Below are positions 52,179 through 60,972 of a stretch of 64,000 nt of DNA, one piece after another (position 1 is the stretch's first letter; each line of letters starts with the position of its first letter). Where the stretch lies: assembly GCF_900091725.1 (NCBI RefSeq), contig NZ_FMBW01000019.1:62001-126000 (forward strand). The letters run 5' to 3'. Under the pieces are notes generated by a model, which saw nothing but the letters and a program-made list of their open reading frames with translations, had not been told where the DNA came from and searched no databases. A program made the position numbers and the translations under genes. This DNA is from Streptomyces sp. DvalAA-43 (GTDB taxonomy: Bacteria; Actinomycetota; Actinomycetes; Streptomycetales; Streptomycetaceae).

Positions 52179-54629
52179 ATGGCCCGCCGCAGCACGAAGA
52201 CCCCGCCGCCGGACGACTTCGAGGAGAAGATCCTTGACATCGACGTCGTCGACGAAATGCAGGGCTCCTTCCTCGAGTACGCGTACTCGGTGATCTACTC
52301 GCGGGCCCTGCCCGACGCCCGCGACGGCATGAAGCCGGTGCACCGCCGCATCGTGTACCAGATGAACGAGATGGGCCTGCGCCCCGACCGGGGCTTCGTG
52401 AAGTGCGCCCGTGTCGTCGGCGAGGTCATGGGCAAGTTGCACCCGCACGGGGACGCGTCGATCTACGACGCGCTGGTCCGTCTGGCGCAGCCGTTCTCCA
52501 TGCGCCTCCCCCTGGTCGACGGCCACGGCAACTTCGGCTCGCTCGGAAACGACGACCCGCCGGCCGCCATGCGGTACACCGAATGCCGGATGGCCGACGC
52601 GACGTCACTGATGACGGAGTCGATCGACGAGGACACCGTCGCTTTCCAGTCGAATTACGACGGCCAGGAGACGGAACCGACCGTTCTCCCCGCCGCGTAC
52701 CCGAACCTCCTGGTCAACGGGTCGTCCGGGATCGCGGTCGGCATGGCGACGAACATGCCGCCGCACAATCTGGGCGAGGTCATCGCCGCCGCCCGTCATC
52801 TCATCAAGCATCCGGGCGCGGACCTGGAGACCCTGATGCGGTTCGTGCCGGGTCCCGATCTGCCCACCGGTGGCCGGATCGTGGGCCTGGGCGGCATCAA
52901 GGACGCGTACGCCCGCGGGCGCGGCACGTTCAAGATCCGCGCGACCGTCTCGGTGGAGAACGTGACGGCCCGCCGCAAGGGTCTGGTCGTCACCGAACTG
53001 CCCTTCAGCGTCGGTCCGGAGAAGGTGATCGCCAAGATCAAGGATCTGGTCTCGGCGAAGAAGCTCCAGGGCATCGCGGACGTGAAGGACCTGACCGACC
53101 GCGAGCACGGCCTTCGCCTGGTCATCGAGGTGAAGAACGGCTTCGTGCCGGAGGCCGTTCTGGAGCAGCTCTACAAGCTCACGCCGATGGAGGAGTCCTT
53201 CGGCATCAACAATGTGGCGCTGGTCGACGGACAGCCGCTCACCCTGGGGCTCAAGGAGCTCCTGGAGGTCTATCTCGACCACCGCTTCGACGTGGTGCGC
53301 CGGCGCAGCGAGTTCCGCCGGGGCAAGCGCCGCGACCGGCTGCATCTGGTCGAGGGCCTGCTCGTCGCGCTGATCGACATCGACGAGGTCATCCGGATCA
53401 TCCGGTCCAGTGACAATTCGGCGCAGGCGAAGGAGTCGCTCATCGAGCGCTTCTCGCTGAGCGAGATCCAGACGCAGTACATCCTGGACACCCCGCTGCG
53501 CCGGCTGACCCGGTTCGACCGGATCGAGCTGGAGAGCGAGCGGGACCGGCTCAACGGCGAGATCGACGAGCTGACCGCCATCCTCGAATCGGACACCGAG
53601 CTGCGCAAGCTCGTCTCCACCGAACTGGCGGCGGTCGCCAAGAAGTTCGGCACCGACCGGCGTACGGTGCTGCTGGAGTCGGCCGGTGCGCAGGTCGCCT
53701 CGGTGCCGCTGGAGGTCGCGGACGACCCGTGCCGGGTGCTGCTGTCCTCGACCGGCCTGCTGGCCCGCACCGCCAACGACGAGCCGATCGTGTTCGCCGA
53801 GGACGCCAAGCGTGCCAAGCACGATGTGATCGTGTCGGCCGTGCCCGCGACAGCCCGCGGCGATGTGGGCGTGGTGACGTCGACGGGCCGGCTGCTGCGG
53901 CTCGCGGTGATCGATCTGCCCCAGCTGCCGGACACCCACGCGGCGCCCAATCTGTCGGGCGGGGCGATGGTCGCCGAGTTCCTCACGCTGGAGAGCGACG
54001 AGTCCGTCGTCTGCCTCAGCACGCTCGACGAGGCCTCCCCCGGCCTGGCGATCGGCACCCTCCAGGGGGTCGTCAAGCGGGTGGTGCCGGACTACCCGGC
54101 CAACAAGGACGAGCTGGAGGTCATCGCCCTCAAGGACGGTGACCGGATCGTCGGCGCCGCCGAACTGCGGACCGGCGAGGAGGACCTGGTCTTCATCACC
54201 TCCGATGCGCAGCTGCTGCGCTATCCGGCGGCGCAGGTGCGGCCGCAGGGCCGGCCCGCCGGTGGCATGGCCGGGGTCAAGCTCACCGGGGACGCCGAGG
54301 TGATCTCGTTCACCGTGGTGGATCCGGCGGCGGACGCGGTGGTGTTCACGGTCGCGGGCTCGCACGGCACGCTGGACGACTCGGTGCTGACGTGCAAGCT
54401 CACCCCCTTCGACCAGTACCCGCGCAAGGGCCGGGCCACCGGTGGGGTGCGCTGCCAGCGCTTCCTCAAGGGCGAGGACGTCCTGGTGTTCGGCTGGGCC
54501 GGTGAGACGCCCGCCCGCGCCGCGCAGCAGAACGGCACGCCGAGCGAGCTGCCCGAGCCCGATCCGCGGCGCGACGGTTCGGGGACGCCGCTGGCCAAGC
54601 CGGTCGCGGTGGTCGCAGGCCCGGTGTAG
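52179..54629 (+). CDS. parC: DNA topoisomerase IV subunit A
   Basis: 816 residues. Breakage-reunion domain with catalytic Tyr133 in MRYTECRM and the [10 protein letters not shown] helix, coiled-coil and C-terminal beta-pinwheel blades ([26 protein letters not shown]). In Streptomyces gyrA sits near oriC, so this second A subunit is ParC, with ParE encoded elsewhere nearby. The residue equivalent to E. coli GyrA Ser83 is alanine (GDAS), as in mycobacteria, which tends to lower quinolone sensitivity. GGAG ribosome site 11 bases upstream. Confidence 0.92.
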   Translation: MARRSTKTPPPDDFEEKILDIDVVDEMQGSFLEYAYSVIYSRALPDARDGMKPVHRRIVYQMNEMGLRPDRGFVKCARVVGEVMGKLHPHGDASIYDALVRLAQPFSMRLPLVDGHGNFGSLGNDDPPAAMRYTECRMADATSLMTESIDEDTVAFQSNYDGQETEPTVLPAAYPNLLVNGSSGIAVGMATNMPPHNLGEVIAAARHLIKHPGADLETLMRFVPGPDLPTGGRIVGLGGIKDAYARGRGTFKIRATVSVENVTARRKGLVVTELPFSVGPEKVIAKIKDLVSAKKLQGIADVKDLTDREHGLRLVIEVKNGFVPEAVLEQLYKLTPMEESFGINNVALVDGQPLTLGLKELLEVYLDHRFDVVRRRSEFRRGKRRDRLHLVEGLLVALIDIDEVIRIIRSSDNSAQAKESLIERFSLSEIQTQYILDTPLRRLTRFDRIELESERDRLNGEIDELTAILESDTELRKLVSTELAAVAKKFGTDRRTVLLESAGAQVASVPLEVADDPCRVLLSSTGLLARTANDEPIVFAEDAKRAKHDVIVSAVPATARGDVGVVTSTGRLLRLAVIDLPQLPDTHAAPNLSGGAMVAEFLTLESDESVVCLSTLDEASPGLAIGTLQGVVKRVVPDYPANKDELEVIALKDGDRIVGAAELRTGEEDLVFITSDAQLLRYPAAQVRPQGRPAGGMAGVKLTGDAEVISFTVVDPAADAVVFTVAGSHGTLDDSVLTCKLTPFDQYPRKGRATGGVRCQRFLKGEDVLVFGWAGETPARAAQQNGTPSELPEPDPRRDGSGTPLAKPVAVVAGPV

Positions 54630-54659
54630 CCGGTCGTCCGGGCGGGGCGTGGCGGCGCG

Positions 54660-55793
54660 CTACGCCTCGTCGGCTGCGTCGCGCCACGCGTCGTCGCCGG
54701 GCCGTTGTACGTACCGCAGGACGCCCCACATGCTTCGCTCATGTGCGGCGTCCTGCGGCGCGTCCGGGCCCGGTGCGGCGCTCTCGCGGCAGTCGGCCAG
54801 CTCCTTGCCCAGGGCCTCCGGAGCGAGTCCCGAGCCGATCAGCACCAGCTGGGTCCGGCGCGGTTCGTCGCGCTTCCAGGGCTGTGGGTCGAACCGCAGG
54901 AACCTGCCGACCGCGTGCAGGGCGTACTTATTGGCCCGGTCGCCCACGCCGAAGTCGACGAACCCCTTGATCCGGTAGAGGCCCTGCGGCCGGGAGTCGA
55001 GGAACTCCATCAGACGGCGGGGGTTCATGGGCACGTCCGCGCTGAAGGACACGCTGTCGTACGCGGCGTGGAGGTGGCGCGCGTGCCCGTCGTCGCCCTC
55101 GTCCCGCTCCTCCCTGAGCAGATCCTCGAAGGTGAGCTGACGCGCCTTCTCCTCACTGTCCGGCCGCAGCGCCGGGTCGAAGAGCAGCTCGGGGTCGATG
55201 CGTCCGTACGTGGCGCAGATGACGGCCGCCGCACCGCCGGCGGATTCACCCGTGCCGGCGATGACGTCCTGGATACGGGTCCGCTCCGCGTTCTGGACCC
55301 GGTCGGTCTTGTTCAGCACGACGAGGTCGGCGACGGCGAGATGGCGGTCGATCTCCGGATGGCGTTCCCGGGTGGCGTCGAACTCGGCGGCGTCGACGAC
55401 CTCCACCAGTCCCCCGTACACGATGTGCGGGTTTTCGCTGGCCAGGAGCATCCGCACGAGTTCCTGCGGTTCGGCCAGTCCGCTCGCCTCGATGACGATC
55501 ACGTCGAGACGGGCGGCGGGGCCGGTCAGCGTCTCCAGGAAGGTGTCGAGCTCGCTCGCGTCGACCGCGCAGCACAGGCACCCGTTGCCCAGCGAGACCG
55601 TGGAGCCGACCTGCCCCGAGACCGTCATGGCGTCGATCTCGATGGAGCCGAAGTCGTTGACGATCACTCCGATCCGGTTCCCGGCGCGGTTGCGGAGGAG
55701 GTGGTTCAGCAGCGTCGTCTTGCCCGATCCCAGGAACCCCGCAAGGACGACGACCGGGATCTGCTGCCTGCGGGGCGGGGACGACGGCTTCAA
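54660..55793 (-). CDS. CobW/COG0523-family GTP-binding metallochaperone
   Basis: 377 residues. G1 loop GFLGSGKTTLLN, metal motif CLCC (GNGCLCCAVDASEL), G3 ASGLAEPQE and G4 VLNKTDR; C-terminal CobW_C domain (~255-360). COG0523 GTPases hand Zn, Co or Ni to enzymes. It follows the citrate synthase gene by 21 bases on the same strand, though a functional tie is not obvious. Metal and client cannot be read from the sequence. Confidence 0.88.
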   Translation of the reverse strand: MKPSSPPRRQQIPVVVLAGFLGSGKTTLLNHLLRNRAGNRIGVIVNDFGSIEIDAMTVSGQVGSTVSLGNGCLCCAVDASELDTFLETLTGPAARLDVIVIEASGLAEPQELVRMLLASENPHIVYGGLVEVVDAAEFDATRERHPEIDRHLAVADLVVLNKTDRVQNAERTRIQDVIAGTGESAGGAAAVICATYGRIDPELLFDPALRPDSEEKARQLTFEDLLREERDEGDDGHARHLHAAYDSVSFSADVPMNPRRLMEFLDSRPQGLYRIKGFVDFGVGDRANKYALHAVGRFLRFDPQPWKRDEPRRTQLVLIGSGLAPEALGKELADCRESAAPGPDAPQDAAHERSMWGVLRYVQRPGDDAWRDAADEA

Positions 55794-55814
55794 CGGAGAC
55801 CTCTCTCGGGGACC

Positions 55815-56975
55815 TCAGGGCACGGGGACCGGCTGCGGCGGGGGCGTACCGACGTAACGGGCCGCCGGGCGGATGATCTTCGAGTCCTCCGCCTGCTCCA
55901 GGATATTGGCGCTCCAGCCGACCACCCTCGCCGCGCAGAACGTCGGCGTGAACATCTCGCGCGGCAGCCCGCACAGCTCCATGACGACTCCGGCGTAGAA
56001 CTCCACGTTGGTGTGCAGCTCCCGGCCCGGCTTGAGCTCGGCGAGGATCGCCTCGACCTGGCGCTCGACCTCGACGGCGAAGTCGACGAGCGGGCCGCCG
56101 AAGCCCTGGGCGATGCCCCGCAGCAGCCGTGAGCGGGGGTCCTCGGTGCGGTAGACGGGGTGTCCGAAGCCCATGATCCGCTCGCCCGCGCGTACGCGTT
56201 CGCGGATCCAGCCGTCGATGCGGTCGGGGGTGCCGATGGCGTCCAGGGTGTCGAGTGCCCGGCTGGGAGCTCCGCCGTGCAGCGGTCCGGAGAGCGCGCC
56301 GACGGCCGCCACCAGGCAGGCCGCCACATCGGCACCCGTGGAGGCGACGACGCGGCCGGTGAACGTCGAGGCGTTGAACCCGTGGTCGACGGTGGAGATC
56401 AGATACTGCTCCACGGCCCTGACGCGTGCGTCGTCCGGTACGGAGCCGGTGAGCATGTAGAGGTAGTTGGCCGCGTGGGGCAGGTCGTCGCGCGGCTCGA
56501 CCGGTTCGAGGCCCCGGCCGAGCCGGTGCAGGGCGGTGAGCACGGTGGGGACGGCGGCGCAGGCGGCCAGTGCGTCGGCGCGGCGCCGGTCGGCGTCCAG
56601 GTCGTACACCGGCCGGAAGCCGGCCGAGGCGCCGAGGAGCGAGAGGGCGGTGCGCAGACCGGCCAGGGGTCCGGAGGCGCCGCCGGCGCGCGCTATGGCG
56701 GGCAGGGCTTCGCGCACCTCGGCGGGCAGCCGGCGCAGGGCGGCGGTGCGGGTGGCGAATTCGGCACGGGCCTCGGCGTCGGGCAGTGTGCCCTCGGTCA
56801 TCAGGTACCAGACGTCCTCGAAGCTGCGGGTCCGTGCCAGTTCGATCGCCGAGTACTGCCGGTAGTGGTAAAAGCCCTCACGTCCTCGGACGTCCCCGAG
56901 GGCCGTGTCGGTGACGACGACGCCCGCGAGTCCTCGGGGTACGTCGAGCGGGGTTCCGCTGGTCATGGTCGGCAT
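55815..56975 (-). CDS. citrate synthase (family protein)
   Basis: 386 residues, type II short form. Catalytic residues fit: His in STVDHGFNASTF, His in GPLHGGAPSRALD, GFGHPVYR and C-terminal Asp region NVEFYAGVVMELCG. It condenses acetyl-CoA (or propionyl-CoA) with oxaloacetate; 2-methylcitrate synthase activity is a possible alternative. ATG reading MPTMTSGTP chosen with GGAGG five bases upstream. Transcribed away from a second citrate synthase-like gene across an AT-rich operator-like gap. Confidence 0.9.
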   Translation of the reverse strand: MPTMTSGTPLDVPRGLAGVVVTDTALGDVRGREGFYHYRQYSAIELARTRSFEDVWYLMTEGTLPDAEARAEFATRTAALRRLPAEVREALPAIARAGGASGPLAGLRTALSLLGASAGFRPVYDLDADRRRADALAACAAVPTVLTALHRLGRGLEPVEPRDDLPHAANYLYMLTGSVPDDARVRAVEQYLISTVDHGFNASTFTGRVVASTGADVAACLVAAVGALSGPLHGGAPSRALDTLDAIGTPDRIDGWIRERVRAGERIMGFGHPVYRTEDPRSRLLRGIAQGFGGPLVDFAVEVERQVEAILAELKPGRELHTNVEFYAGVVMELCGLPREMFTPTFCAARVVGWSANILEQAEDSKIIRPAARYVGTPPPQPVPVP

Positions 56976-57010
56976 CTCTTCCTCCGTGGGCGTCCCTGCC
57001 GGGCTTGCTG

Positions 57011-57068
57011 ATATTGATTTCGACCATCCACGATTGATATCAATCCTGTCAACATTGATTTAATCAAT
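57011..57068. promoter_or_regulatory. AT-rich divergent promoter with ATTGAT inverted repeats
   Basis: ATTGATATCAAT (57033-57044) is a perfect palindrome and ATTGATTTAATCAAT (57054-57068) a second one with a central base; another ATTGAT occurs at 57013-57018. The block is far poorer in GC than its surroundings and abuts the start of the HTH-citrate synthase gene. A TTGATA/TTTAAT pair with 18-base spacing lies on the plus strand. It fits autoregulation by the HTH domain of the downstream product. Confidence 0.6.
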
Positions 57069-58394
57069 ATGGATACGGTGGGCGGCATGAAGGATCAAGC
57101 AGCGCCCGGCGGCGGTACGGAGGCGACCTCGCCACGGCGGCTCAGCACCCGGGAGGCGGCCGAGCGCCTCGGCGTGAAGCCCGAGACGGTGTACGCGTAT
57201 GTCAGCCGGGGCCAGCTGAGCAGCAGCCGCGCCCCGGGCGGACGCGGCAGCACGTTCGACGCCGCGGAGATCGACGCGCTGGCCCGGCGCACCGGCCGCA
57301 GGACCCCCGCCCCCGCCCCCGGCGACCTGGTCTTCCGCACCGGCATCACGCTGATCGAGGACGACCGCTACTACTTCCGCGGCGTCGATGCGACCGAGCT
57401 GGCCCGGCGGTACGCCTACGAGGAGGTCGGCGAGTGGCTCTGGACCGGCGAGCTGCGGCCCGGCATCCGGTTCACGGCACCGGCCGAGGCGCTGGCCGCG
57501 GCGCGCCGGGCGGTCGACGCGCTGCCCGCGCACAGCGGCTCGACGGACCGGTTGCGCGTGGCGGTGGTCGCCGCGGCGACCACCGATCCGCTCCGCTTCG
57601 ACCTCTCGCGCGAGGCGGTGCTCGCCGCGGCGCGGGGCCTCGTTCCGACCCTGGTCGGTGCGCTGCCCATGGCCGCGGACGCACCGTCGGCGGCCGAGGG
57701 TGCGCCGGACGCGAGCGGCGCCGGACTGGCCCGGCAGCTGTGGCCGAAGCTCACCGCCCGCCCGGCCGACGAGCCGTCGGTCGCCGTGCTGGACACCGCC
57801 CTCGCCCTGCTGATCGATCATGATCTCGCGGCGTCGACACTGGCCGCCAGGGTCGCCGCCTCCGCCCATGCCCATCCGTACGCGGTGGTCTCCGCCGGGC
57901 TCGGAGTCCTGGAGGGCCCGCTGCACGGGGCGGCGAGCGGGCTGGCGCACCGGATGCTGACCGAGGTCCTGGAGCGGGGCTCCGCGGCCCCGGTGGTCGC
58001 CGACCATCTCCGTACCGGACGCAGGGTGCCCGGACTCGGCCACCGCCTCTACACCTCGGAGGATCCACGGGCGCGGACGCTGTTCGCCCTGCTCGCCCAG
58101 ATGCCGCAGGCGGCCGGGGCGCTCGCCGCGGCACGCGACGTGGTCACCACAATGGCCCGGCACGCGCCCCTGCACGCCAATGTCGATCTGGCGCTCGCCG
58201 TGCTCTCGGTCTCCTGCGGTATGCCGGCGGAGGCCGGTGAGACGGTGTTCGCGGTGTCCCGCACGGCCGGCTGGATCGCCCATGCCCTGGAGGAGTACGG
58301 GGAGCGGCCGCTACGGATGCGCCCCAGCGGCCAGTACGGCGGCCCCCGTCCCCCGCAACCGCTGCCCGTTCCCTCGGGCGAACCATCGCAATAG
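57069..58394 (+). CDS. HTH domain-citrate synthase fusion protein
   Basis: 441 residues. Residues ~25-70 are an excisionase/MerR-like helix-turn-helix (LSTREAAERLGVKPETVYAY and VSRGQLSSSRAPGGRGSTF). From ~85 on is a citrate synthase fold with LTRGVDATEL-type entry, LEGPLHGAASG and VPGLGHRLYTSEDPRA; the first catalytic His (SxxDHGxN) is replaced by LIDHDLAASTLAAR, so activity is uncertain. This suggests a sensor-regulator using the enzyme fold to bind acetyl-CoA, citrate or oxaloacetate. ATG 57069 abuts the operator (possibly leaderless); MKDQ at 57087 is the alternative. Confidence 0.82.
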   Translation: MDTVGGMKDQAAPGGGTEATSPRRLSTREAAERLGVKPETVYAYVSRGQLSSSRAPGGRGSTFDAAEIDALARRTGRRTPAPAPGDLVFRTGITLIEDDRYYFRGVDATELARRYAYEEVGEWLWTGELRPGIRFTAPAEALAAARRAVDALPAHSGSTDRLRVAVVAAATTDPLRFDLSREAVLAAARGLVPTLVGALPMAADAPSAAEGAPDASGAGLARQLWPKLTARPADEPSVAVLDTALALLIDHDLAASTLAARVAASAHAHPYAVVSAGLGVLEGPLHGAASGLAHRMLTEVLERGSAAPVVADHLRTGRRVPGLGHRLYTSEDPRARTLFALLAQMPQAAGALAAARDVVTTMARHAPLHANVDLALAVLSVSCGMPAEAGETVFAVSRTAGWIAHALEEYGERPLRMRPSGQYGGPRPPQPLPVPSGEPSQ

Positions 58395-58403
58395 CCGCGC
58401 GGT

Positions 58404-58429
58404 GGCGGGCTGGACCGGTCCTGCCCGCC
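58404..58429 (+). terminator. terminator after the HTH-citrate synthase gene
   Basis: GGCGGGC and GCCCGCC enclose GGACC/GGTCC with only one T-T mismatch, giving a 12-pair stem nine bases past the stop. Confidence 0.55.
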
Positions 58430-58500
58430 GGGCCCGCTCACGCACCGGGCGAAGCGAGGGAATTTCGGAAAGCGCCGGAATGCCCTTTACCGTTCATACG

Positions 58501-60228
58501 ATGAGCGCTCCACCGCCCACCACCAGGAGAGGACGCCGGTTCGGCTGGCCGCAGCGGGTCTTCTCCCAGGTCCTGCTGATGCAGCTGGCCATCGCCACCG
58601 GCGTCACCGTGCTCGCCACCGGTCTCTTCCTGGCCCCGCTCAGCGCCCAGCTCGACGACCAGGCGATGCGCCGCGCCCTGGCCATCGCGCAGAGCACGGC
58701 GGCCGAGCCGCACCTCACCGAGTCGCTGCTCACCACGGCCCCGTCCCCCACCGGACCCGTGCAGTCCGCGGCCGAGCGGGTCAGACGGGCCACCGGGGCC
58801 GAGTACGTCGTCGTCATGGACCGGCGCGGGGTGCGCTGGTCGCACCCCGACGCAGACGAGATCGGCAGGGTCGTCTCCACCGACCCGAGCGACGCGCTCG
58901 CGGGCCGGAACGTCATGGAGATCGACAGCGGGACGCTCGGCCGCTCGGCCCGTGGGAAGGTGCCGCTGCGCGACGAGGCGCAGCACATCGTGGGCGCCGT
59001 CTCCGTCGGCATCGCGTACGACAGTGTCCGCGCCCGGCTCCTCGCCGCGATTCCCGGGCTGTTCGCCTACGCGGGCGGGGCGCTCGCCGTCGGCGCGCTG
59101 GCCGCCTATCTGATCTCCCGACGCCTTCAGCGGCAGACCCACGATCTCGCGTTCTCCGACATCTCCGCGCTGCTGACCGAGCGCGAGGCGATGCTGCACA
59201 GCATCAGGGAAGGAGTCGTCGCACTTGACCGGACGGGCAGGATCCGATTGCTGAACGACGAGGCACAGCGGCTGCTCGGGCTCGGCCCCGACGCTGCGGG
59301 CCGCCCGCTGGACGCCGTGCTCGGCGCGGGCCGGACGGCCGACGTACTGGCGGGGCGGGTACTCGGCGACGATCTGTTGACGGTGCAGGGCACCCGGGTC
59401 CTGCTCGCCAACCGGATGCCGACCGACGACGGCGGCGCCGTCGCCACCCTCCGCGACCGCACCGAACTCGAACACCTCGGCCGCGAACTCGACTCCACAC
59501 GCGGCCTGATCGACGCGCTGCGGGCTCAGGACCACGAGCACGCCAACCGGATGCACACGCTCCTGGGGCTCCTGGAACTGGACATGCACGAGGACGCCAT
59601 GGAGTACGTCACCGAGATCGTGGGCGTCCAGCGGTCGACCGCCGAGCAAGTCACCGAGAAGGTGCACGATCCACTGCTGGCAGCGCTCCTGGTCGGCAAG
59701 ACGACGGTGGCGGCGGAGCGCGGTGTCGCACTGCGCATGGCACCGGGGACGCTGCTCCCGGACCGGCTGGTGGACCCGCGCGGGCTGGTCACGGTCGTCG
59801 GCAACCTCGTGGACAACGCACTGGACGCGGCCGCCGGAGCGGACGGCACCCTGGTCGAGGTGGGCCTGCGCGCCGAAGCCCGTACGGTGGTGCTCCGGGT
59901 CCGCGACAGCGGCCCCGGGGTTCCGGCCGGGCAGCGCGAATCGATCTTCACGGAGGGCTGGTCGACGAAGGAGATCCCGGCGCACGGCAAGCGCGGCCTG
60001 GGCCTCGCCCTGGTGCGGCGGCTGGCGGAACGGCAGGGTGGTGGTGTCACCGTCGACGGGGCCGCGGACGGCGGCGCCGAATTCACGGTCGTCCTGCCGG
60101 AGGCCCTTGCCGCCCCGGAGCTGACGGAACCGGAAACGACGGAATCCGAAACGGCCGGCGCCTGGGCCTCGGGGACCGGACCGGACATGACCGAATCGAA
60201 TACCGGCATCGCGGGAGAAGCTCAGTGA
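58501..60228 (+). CDS. CitA/DcuS-family sensor histidine kinase
   Basis: 575 residues. Membrane helix ~23-47, an extracytoplasmic PAS-like sensor (~48-180, with DRRGVRWSHPDADEIG and GRSARGKVPLRDEAQHIVGA), second helix ~182-203 (GALAVGALAAYLI), cytoplasmic PAS, a SPOB-type His box (QDHEHANRMHTLLGLLEL) and an ATPase domain (NLVDNALDAA, GLGLALVRRL). This family senses citrate or C4-dicarboxylates. ATG 58501 is likely leaderless (TACCGT eight bases upstream); an in-frame ATG at 58480 is the alternative. Overlaps the regulator gene by four bases. Confidence 0.88.
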   Translation: MSAPPPTTRRGRRFGWPQRVFSQVLLMQLAIATGVTVLATGLFLAPLSAQLDDQAMRRALAIAQSTAAEPHLTESLLTTAPSPTGPVQSAAERVRRATGAEYVVVMDRRGVRWSHPDADEIGRVVSTDPSDALAGRNVMEIDSGTLGRSARGKVPLRDEAQHIVGAVSVGIAYDSVRARLLAAIPGLFAYAGGALAVGALAAYLISRRLQRQTHDLAFSDISALLTEREAMLHSIREGVVALDRTGRIRLLNDEAQRLLGLGPDAAGRPLDAVLGAGRTADVLAGRVLGDDLLTVQGTRVLLANRMPTDDGGAVATLRDRTELEHLGRELDSTRGLIDALRAQDHEHANRMHTLLGLLELDMHEDAMEYVTEIVGVQRSTAEQVTEKVHDPLLAALLVGKTTVAAERGVALRMAPGTLLPDRLVDPRGLVTVVGNLVDNALDAAAGADGTLVEVGLRAEARTVVLRVRDSGPGVPAGQRESIFTEGWSTKEIPAHGKRGLGLALVRRLAERQGGGVTVDGAADGGAEFTVVLPEALAAPELTEPETTESETAGAWASGTGPDMTESNTGIAGEAQ

Positions 60229-60908
60229 TCGAGGTCCTGGTCGTGGACGACGACATCCGGGTCGCGAAGGTCAACGCGGCCTATGTCTCCAGGGTGCCGG
60301 GATTCCGGGTGACCGCCCAGGCGCACTCCGCCGCCGAAGCCCTCGCCACGATCGAGAGTCGGCGCGTGGACCTGGTGCTGCTGGACCACTACATGCCCGA
60401 CCGCAACGGTCTGGCTCTGGTGCGGGAGCTGCGCAGGCTCGGCCATCACACCGATGTGATCATGGTGACGGCGGCGCGCGATGTCGCCACCGTGCAGGAG
60501 GCCATGCGGTACGGCGCCCTGCAGTACCTGGTCAAGCCGTTCGCGTACGCGGGACTGCGCACCAAACTGGAAGCGTACGCGGCGCTGCGCCACACGCTGG
60601 AACGCGGCGGCGAGGCCGAACAGGGTGAGGTGGACCGGCTCTTCGGCGCCCTGTGGGCGGCGGGCGAATCCGATCTGCCCAAGGGGCACTCGCCGACGAC
60701 GGCGGAACTGGTCCGCCAGGCGCTCCGCAGCGCGGACGGGCCGCTCTCCGCGCAGGAGATCGCGGAGAGCGCCGGCATGAGCAGGCAGACGGCCCAGCGC
60801 TATCTGAAGCTGCTGGAAAGGACCGGCAGGGTGCGGCTGACGCTGCGGTACGGCGAGACGGGCCGCCCGGAACACCGCTACACCTGGTCCATCGGCGGGC
60901 AGACCTGA
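60225..60908 (+). CDS. CitB/DcuR-family response regulator
   Basis: 227 residues. Receiver with VVDDDIRVAKVNAAYV, phosphoacceptor Asp in LVLLDHYMPDRNG and VKPFAY; C-terminal HTH (LSAQEIAESAGMSRQTAQRY). GTG start coupled to the kinase stop (GTGA). Family members activate uptake genes for carboxylates. The ActP-like gene 64 bases away, convergent, is a natural candidate target, but this is inference. Confidence 0.9.
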   Translation: MIEVLVVDDDIRVAKVNAAYVSRVPGFRVTAQAHSAAEALATIESRRVDLVLLDHYMPDRNGLALVRELRRLGHHTDVIMVTAARDVATVQEAMRYGALQYLVKPFAYAGLRTKLEAYAALRHTLERGGEAEQGEVDRLFGALWAAGESDLPKGHSPTTAELVRQALRSADGPLSAQEIAESAGMSRQTAQRYLKLLERTGRVRLTLRYGETGRPEHRYTWSIGGQT

Positions 60909-60972
60909 CCGGTCCCGTCCATAGGCTGCGGGCCCGGGACGCGGCAGCGTGGGATGCGGTGGCGCGGTGGGG

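Noticed and set aside
52605..54365. 586-residue minus-strand open frame
   Set aside because: Antisense to parC and lacks any recognisable domain or ribosome site.
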